This document shows positions 58,361 through 64,000 of a stretch of DNA of 64,000 bases, piece after piece. Location: contig JBBPUQ010000004.1 in assembly GCA_038501195.1 (NCBI GenBank), positions 5,284,001 to 5,348,000 of the forward strand. Direction: 5' to 3'. How positions within the stretch are numbered: the first letter of the stretch is position 1; every line of letters begins with the position of its first letter. The DNA is from Nemania diffusa (lineage: Eukaryota > Ascomycota > Sordariomycetes > Xylariales > Xylariaceae). The notes beneath the pieces are model-generated. The model searched no databases. It saw nothing but the letters and a program-made list of their open reading frames with translations, and was not told where the DNA came from. The position numbers and the translations under genes were made by a program.

Positions 58361-59032
58361 ATGCACTTCAACCCCCTCCTCACAACCCCCCTCCTAACCC
58401 TAACCTCCGCCCTCCCAACCACCCCCCGCAGCAACCCCATGCGATCCCTCACCCCTTCCACATCAACCGGCTTCGCCCTGCGCGCCACCCTCCTCGATCC
58501 CACCCGCGACCTCACCCCCACCATCCAAAACCTCTACCTCTCCGACCAACGCACCGGCGCCGGCACAGCCCTCACGATCCTCGGGACCTCACCCACCCCC
58601 TTCTACCTAAACGGCACCGCCTACAGCGCCCCCACAACAATAACCCACGACATACCCGGCGTGTACCCCCTAAGCATCACCATCGCCAGCCCCTCGACCT
58701 TCGACGCCCCGCTCTATCCCGCCGAGCACCCCATCACCACCACCGCCAACGGCGCCGCTACCCCCTTATCCCTGCGCCGCTCCCCCTCGCCGCCGATCCT
58801 GCTTCCGCAGGCGGGGGACGAGGGAGGCGTGTACGCTGTGTGCCTGCGGGACGTCGTGTTCGGCGGGGAGGAGGCCGCGGTGCTGACGGCGCGGTATGTC
58901 TACGGCGGCGAGAGCGTGCCGGCCGACTGTGCGCCTGTCGAGTTCGTGGTCGAGTGCGCTGTGCTGCCTGACTTGCCGGCGGGGTCGAGCTGGAATCATG
59001 ATTCGGCGTTGGAGGTTGCTTGCGTTGCTTGA
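58361..59032 (+). CDS. Small secreted protein (DUF7907-like)
   Basis: 223 residues, no intron. An N-terminal secretion signal (MHFNPLLTTPLLTLTSALP) precedes a beta-rich domain (FALRATLLDPTRDLTPTIQNLYLSD...TGAGTALTIL...FYLNGTAY) that resembles fungal secreted DUF7907 proteins; that family name is from memory. Four Cys occur, all in the C-terminal third. Function unknown. Composition is extreme: C-rich codons in the first half and G-rich in the second, unlike the surrounding DNA. Confidence 0.65.
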   Translation: MHFNPLLTTPLLTLTSALPTTPRSNPMRSLTPSTSTGFALRATLLDPTRDLTPTIQNLYLSDQRTGAGTALTILGTSPTPFYLNGTAYSAPTTITHDIPGVYPLSITIASPSTFDAPLYPAEHPITTTANGAATPLSLRRSPSPPILLPQAGDEGGVYAVCLRDVVFGGEEAAVLTARYVYGGESVPADCAPVEFVVECAVLPDLPAGSSWNHDSALEVACVA

Positions 59033-59769
59033 GGGGTTAGTTAGTTAGTTGGTTAGGGCGGGTTGTTGTTCGGAGATGTGTGGAGGCGCGGAAGGGGTAG
59101 AATGACTGAGATACTGAGCGGGATAAGAGCGCGCTTTATGATAATCGAATTTGGCTACGGGGCTTCAAAAGCGCTGTATATACTTCATTTTACAAGGTTC
59201 ATATACATACATACACTGTATATAAAATTTAAGCAGGGGACTTATATATGGGGAGCCTTATGCTAGAGATAGTTACGTTGTTAGCAGATGGTATTTTAGA
59301 CCAGGCGTTTTAGTTAAGCGTCAAATTACGCTACACTTGATGCCATGGCCTTGATGTATCACAAGGACAAAGATTCATTTTTTTCTACTACCTAGGAGCA
59401 ATGGGCGGGATCACGATCAAGTCCACCCCTTTGAACGTACAGGGCATTCCCCGTCCTCAACTGACAGAGACCAACAAGACAGTCACCTACAGAAAGCAAC
59501 AAATCCGATCGACCCATCAACTAATTTTGGTATCTTTCCCTCATTAGTACGCTCAAGTTGACCCGTACCCCAGGCTATACTGCATTTCGGATCGTGTGGT
59601 ATCCGCCACCAAGCAATTACCATTCCGTATCCGTAGGGGGGTTTTCCTGTCCTTGAGGCTGAGTCGAAACCCATTCATCCACTACCGTATTACGTTCCTG
59701 CTGCTGTGGCATCGTGGTTGAGGAACCATCAACAACAACGGGCTGCTGGAAACTACTAGGACTGTGGTC
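59033..59769. other. Intergenic region between convergent genes
   Basis: No gene. Starts with a GTTA repeat (59036-59057); otherwise unremarkable 3' flanks of the secreted protein (+) and RPS0 (-). Confidence 0.5.
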
Positions 59770-60794
59770 CTACCACTGGCTCTCCTTGGCGTCCGTAGCA
59801 CCCCACTCACCGGTGGTAGGGGCAGCGGTGCCGGCAGCGGCACCGGCAACAGCACCAGCCCACTCATCGTTGGCGCCATCCCAGCCGCCTTGGGTAGCAG
59901 TGAAACCAGCAGGAGCAGCCTCCCAGTCGCCGGTGCCAGTGCCAGCGAAGGTGCCAGCATCGATGGCCGCAGCACCAACCTCGTCGGCACCGGGCACCTT
60001 CTCCTCCTCAACCTTCTCCTCGGCCTCGGCCTCAGGGTCGCGGTCTGCAGCCATTGTTAGTAAGTAAACCACGAAACATCGTCTATCGGCATAGCACGTA
60101 CAGAAGTATAGATCCACCATGACGTCCCAGGGAATGTCACGGCTGGCAATAGTGCCACGGATACGGAGGACCTCACGGGCGAGCATCCACCAGACGCAGC
60201 CAATGGCGTGGCGACCCTTGTTGTTGGTGGGGATGGCAACGTCGACGTACTCGGTGGGCGAATCGGTGTCGCAGAGGGCGATGACGGGGATGTTGACGTA
60301 GGAAGCCTCCTTGATAGCCTGGGCGTCGGTGCGGGGGTCGGTGACGATGATCAGACGGGGCTCCTTGAAAGAGCGGGTGATGTAGTTGGTGAATGAACCG
60401 GGCGTGAATCGACCGGCGATGGCAACGGCACCGGTGTGCGAGGCGAACTTGAGGACAGCACGCTGGCCATAGGGACGGGCGGAGATGACGCAGATGTCGG
60501 CGGGGTTGTCGACGGCGGCGATGATGCGGGCGGCGAGGACGATCTTCTCCCTATTTCGCGCGAAGCAAACCGAGGTTAGAGATATCGCTAACGTGCGCGC
60601 GGGGTCATCACGGGTGCCAATTACCAGGTCTTGCCAATGTTGATGACATTGACACCATCAGCACGGGTCTTCCAGAGGTAAGGCTCCATGTGAACCTGCA
60701 AGTTCTTGGAACCGAGGTGGCTCTGGGCAGCCAGGAGCGTCTCGATATCTGAAGAGGTAGCCTGCATGCAGGCGGGGAGGTTTGCGGGCGCCAT
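59770..60794 (-). CDS. RPS0: Small ribosomal subunit protein uS2 (40S S0)
   Basis: Three exons on the minus strand: 60794-60625, 60550-60102 and 60044-59770 (introns 74 and 57 bp), 297 residues. The body matches uS2/RPSA closely: [70 protein letters not shown] and [19 protein letters not shown]. The C-terminal extension is acidic then Ala/Gly-rich, as in fungal S0, ending near Glu-Ser-Gln-Trp. It binds the 40S head-body junction and is needed for late 18S rRNA processing. It is divergent from uS15m, with 462 bp between starts. Confidence 0.95.
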
Positions 60795-61256
60795 CTTGAG
60801 TTGTAGTTGCGCGTGAAGGGAGGGGGAGGTGAGGCGGTTGCTTTGCGTTGAGCGCGAACTTCGTGATGTGCAAAGAAGGAAAAGTTCGCGATACCTGCGG
60901 AAAATCCCAAGAATTTTGGGGCTCGAAATCTGGTGGGCTAATTGAACCTAGGGTAAGCGAAAGTCACACTTACCACTAGTGGGGTGCCATAGGTACGTGC
61001 ATTTGGTGGGCTGGCAGGTAATGAGTACGTACCACTTATATCGGAGAACGGAAAAGGCACTGGTTTACCCGGAGAAACCCCGTGAAAGCTCATGGCTATC
61101 CACCGGGCCGCAGGTCATACAGTGGGACCGATGCTTGAGCTCACTGTGGACCAACTGGCATGCCTCTGGCACTTTCAAGGTTCTCTCGTTGCTGAAAAGT
61201 TGAGATCGCTGCGAGACATCATTAGGTGAATTGGCTACAGCCAAATCATATACGCC
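60795..61256. promoter_or_regulatory. Divergent promoter between cytosolic and mitochondrial ribosomal-protein genes
   Basis: 462 bp separate RPS0 (-) and uS15m (+). Both must draw their promoters from here. I could not assign a defined ribosomal-protein box by eye. Confidence 0.55.
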
Positions 61257-62265
61257 ATGCCACCCAGAATACCGGGCGTACAACGCCTAAATACCTTTTC
61301 ACGTAAGCCATAAAGGGTCTAGACTCTTCTCTCTAGCTAATTGGAGTACAATAGTATGTCTTCGTCCTGTCGTTAAGCCACCTACGCCGCCATCCCTCCT
61401 CCCCATAACTCAGACCGCATCGCTGTCGCAAAAAGAGAAGAAGCGCCTCGCAAAGCAGGACCCCTACCGATGGGCTCAGATGCAGCAGCGTAAGAATGCG
61501 CATGTAGAACGTCGCGACGAGATCAGAGCGGAGCGAAAAGAGCGGCTAGGCGACCCCGTCCGCGGCATCACAACCCCCTTCATCGAGTCCTTCGACTCCG
61601 CCGGACAGGCGCCGCTGTCCACGCCCCCGGTTGACGAAGACGGAAACCCCTTAGAAGAGCCGCACGCTCTACCCACGTCACCTCACATCCTGAACAACAT
61701 GATCGCCAAGGACGAGCTCGATGCGGCCGTCGAGAATGCTTACGCCTTGACGAAGCCTATGAACTCGGAATACACCCTTTTATACCCCGCGGAATTAGAA
61801 AAGAGGAACCAAGAGCACGAAGAGAATCACACGAAGGCAGTGGAGGCATTGCGGCGCATCGTAGACTTGGAAAAGGGCTCTTCTAAGGATCGACGTCATG
61901 CCAACATCCGGAGATGTGTCGAGACCTTCGGCCGGCACGAGACCGATCTGACGCTGCCGCCAAAACCCCTTTCGAGGGGGCAGCTCAGGGAGGAGCGGCC
62001 GGTCCGCGGAGGGCCGGATACAGGTAGCAGTGAAGTGCAGATTGCCATTCTGACGACCAAGATTCGGGCTCTGGCGAATGAGCTGGAGAGGGGCAGAGGA
62101 TACAGAGATAAGGTCGGAAAGCGAGACCTGAGACTGATGGTACATAAGCGCCAGAGACTCCTGACCTACATGGCGCGAAAGGAGAGAGGTAGCGCTCGGT
62201 GGCAGCATATGGTTGAGCAGTTAGGCCTGACTGAAGCAACCTATAAGGGCCAGATCACCTTATAG
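61257..62265 (+). CDS. Mitochondrial ribosomal protein uS15m (Mrps28-like)
   Basis: Two exons: a 46-nt first exon 61257-61302 and 61355-62265 (52-bp intron, GTAAGC donor, GCTAATT branch), 318 residues. The short first exon was found because the frame upstream of the internal Met (61480) is clearly coding (SLSQKEKKRLAKQDPYRWAQ) but lacks an ATG; splicing gives the start MPPRIPGVQRLNTF. The uS15 domain lies about residues 225-315 (GSSEVQIAILTTKIRAL...RLMVHKRQRLLTYM). It binds 12S-type rRNA in the mitochondrial small subunit. The basic N-terminus fits an import signal. Confidence 0.9.
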
Positions 62266-62555
62266 ACATAGAAGAAACCGAGTGTATGATATAGGTGGTT
62301 TCGAGAAGCATGTACCTGTAATGCTGTCTATATGTAATATACAACAACGCCAGGGGCTGAGGGCGATCCACCACATGTCCATACCAATCAGCGTCTTATA
62401 CCATCGCCACGCTCATCGCCATTATGTGAGAACTTGCCGCGTTCACACCTTCAGTTCATTCACATGGTATCCTCTTGTATTAGTACTACAGTGGTAAAAA
62501 AGAAAAAGAGCAGTGCCAAACCAAAAACCAGATTTCTAAAAATCTACCATGTACC
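62266..62555. other. Intergenic region between convergent genes
   Basis: 290 bp of shared 3' flank for uS15m (+) and VMA6 (-). Nothing else recognised. Confidence 0.5.
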
Positions 62556-63826
62556 TTAGAACACACTAATGTAGTTGCCGATCCGCTCTTTCTGGTTCTG
62601 TGCTATGCACTCGGCAATCCATGTGATGTTGCGGATTTCCTAGGAAATAATTAGACCCCATAGAGATAGGGAAAACATTAGGTACTTGACTCACCTGCTC
62701 CCGTAGCTTCACCCATGCATATACAATGGCATAGGTGAATTGTCTCGTGAACGCATTCTTCGAGATTTCCATCTCCTTCTGGTAGAACATGTCTTCCAGA
62801 CTCCTTCCATTCCCGCCAGGGCCACCGGCCATGTTGCCGGGTCCTGAGGGACCACCACCCAGCCCCGCAGCATCAAAGAAGGTCTTGTAGTCGGATACGC
62901 CATCAACTGCGAGCCGCACACCCTCGAAATCATCAGCCCGAGATAGTATCAAGGTGCCTTCGGGATAGAGTCGGCCAAAGCTCGGGTATAACTTCTTACG
63001 GTCTGCCTTGCTAAGCTCCGTGCCGAACGAGTTGAGCGTGATGTTGATAGACCGTCTGTCCGCCTCGAATTCCAAAATCTCGCTCATAACCTCAGAGGTC
63101 GGAGTTCCGGCCATGTCCGGGTGCGTATTGACGAAGTTGTGGAAGTCCTCAAGGTAGTTCTTGTATAGGGTATTCCGTACAATCTCGATGTTCAGCTCGT
63201 CGAGATCCTGGTGGCTCAGGCTGCCTTTGAAGTAGGGTGCCAGCGGTGTCTCTATCAAAACGCTGTTGTAGAGTTCTTCAATGTTGGTGGCGACGCAGAG
63301 GACCGGCATGGTCTCGAACCATCCCAGGGGGTGACATCTCTCCAACAATTCGCGGGTGTCTCGTTCGTGGAGCGTGCCGGTGATGAGCAGCGCAACGTTG
63401 TCGATCATGTAGCCGTAGGTAAGGTAATCCAAGAACTGTGCTAGCGACCCGACTGCATTTGCACGAACGTATCTAAACTCGGAGACTAGCTTATCGGTTG
63501 TTTTCGCGGCCAGGCTGGAAGTAGATGGATTCGGCGGCAGAGAGGCGAGGAAGTCGCCGTAAGCAGGGCCGAGCTGGAGCTTGAGATCTGTGTCTTCAGT
63601 CAGAATTCGGTTTGCGCATCCATATGTGGGTAGATAATCACTGACCGTCGATGGTCTCGCACTGCGTTAGATTGGAGTAGTTGGCACCAGTGAGAAGGCC
63701 GTTTCGATATCCCCGAACGATGCCCTCCAGGTAGCTATGGATTGAGTGTTAGCATGCTCTTTGAGGACTATAGTAGGGTAATCAGTGTACTTGCCCGTTA
63801 TTGACGTTGAAAAAGAGCCCCTCCAT
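62556..63826 (-). CDS. VMA6: V-type H+-ATPase subunit d
   Basis: Four exons on the minus strand: 63826-63795 (32 nt), 63734-63646, 63587-62695 and 62639-62556, 365 residues, full length for the family. It starts [25 protein letters not shown] and continues with the conserved [28 protein letters not shown] and [19 protein letters not shown] blocks, ending near NYISVF. Subunit d caps the c-ring and couples the central stalk of the vacuolar proton pump to the membrane sector. The first intron (63794-63735, 60 bp) has a GC donor (GG|GCAAGT) instead of GT; only that junction keeps the frame and gives NNGYLEG. It converges on uS15m. Confidence 0.95.
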
Positions 63827-64000
63827 CTTGGTAGATATTATGTGAGTGGTAAGGGGAGTATTTGATGCAAATATCTTGATGCCTGCTGCATCAACACCAG
63901 TAAACCGATCTAGTTATGATGTGCTAGTTATGCTGGACTGCCCGGGGCTCCAAGAAGGTATGCCACCTACCGTCGTCAGAACCTATACCCTTAACGCCTT
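63827..64000. other. VMA6 upstream sequence, window end
   Basis: 5' flank of VMA6; no other feature seen before the window ends. Confidence 0.4.

Noticed and set aside
58388..58402. Two CCCTAA-type units resembling telomeric repeat
   Set aside because: Only two units, inside a coding region with C-rich codons for Leu/Thr; no array and flanked by genes on both sides.

Overview
The window is nuclear DNA of a filamentous ascomycete (Pezizomycotina, probably a sordariomycete-like lineage; class placement is inference). Nearly every gene carries short spliceosomal introns (about 47-160 bp, GT...AG, branch sites like CTAAC/CTAAT). The gene families are typical of moulds: HET domain, Zn2Cys6 transcription factor, fungalysin, GH72 glucanosyltransferase, PAF-acetylhydrolase and HNH_2 proteins. 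No CRISPR array, rRNA, confident tRNA or intact transposon was seen. I give joined exon models where splice sites preserve the frame and the family similarity.

Layout. 0-2.4 kb: a decayed or mis-split minus-strand gene, a mini C2H2 reading frame and a duplicated ~100 bp segment. 2.4-6.2 kb: a metzincin-like protease, an alpha/beta hydrolase and an HNH_2 protein. 7.7-9.2 kb: GPI-anchored GH72 1,3-beta-glucanosyltransferase. 10.5-14.4 kb: a C2H2/Zn2Cys6 regulator divergent from an NmrA-like reductase. 14.9-16.5 kb: PAF-acetylhydrolase-like enzyme. 17-28.9 kb is a conserved housekeeping block: DNA polymerase delta subunit 4, queuosine-salvage glycosidase (Qng1), SUMO E1 subunit Uba2, a FabG/CBR4-like SDR, long-chain-base phosphate phosphatase (Lcb3-like) and a phytanoyl-CoA dioxygenase-like enzyme. 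29-47 kb is gene-sparse and accessory-like: a HET protein, a BTB protein with an NLS, an isolated alcohol-dehydrogenase C-terminal relic, and a secreted M36 fungalysin, separated by 3-5 kb stretches with recurring TACCTA/TAGGTA palindromes. 47-52.5 kb: a 1,779-residue Lte1-type RasGEF. 55.5-59 kb: a cytochrome P450 and a small secreted protein. 59.8-63.8 kb is again housekeeping: ribosomal protein S0/uS2, mitochondrial uS15 and V-ATPase subunit d.

How the genes relate: there are no operons. Divergent pairs that may share promoters are the regulator/NmrA-like pair, RPS0/uS15m and QNG1/UBA2. Convergent pairs are POLD4/QNG1, UBA2/SDR (72 bp apart), LCB3/PhyH and uS15m/VMA6. I found no convincing unknown multi-gene system. 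The most notable items are the GC-AG intron in VMA6, the two-type zinc-finger regulator beside an NmrA-like gene, the split gene at the left end, the duplicated peptide in the HNH protein, the possible SUMO-interacting motif in Uba2, and the dispersed palindromic repeat family.
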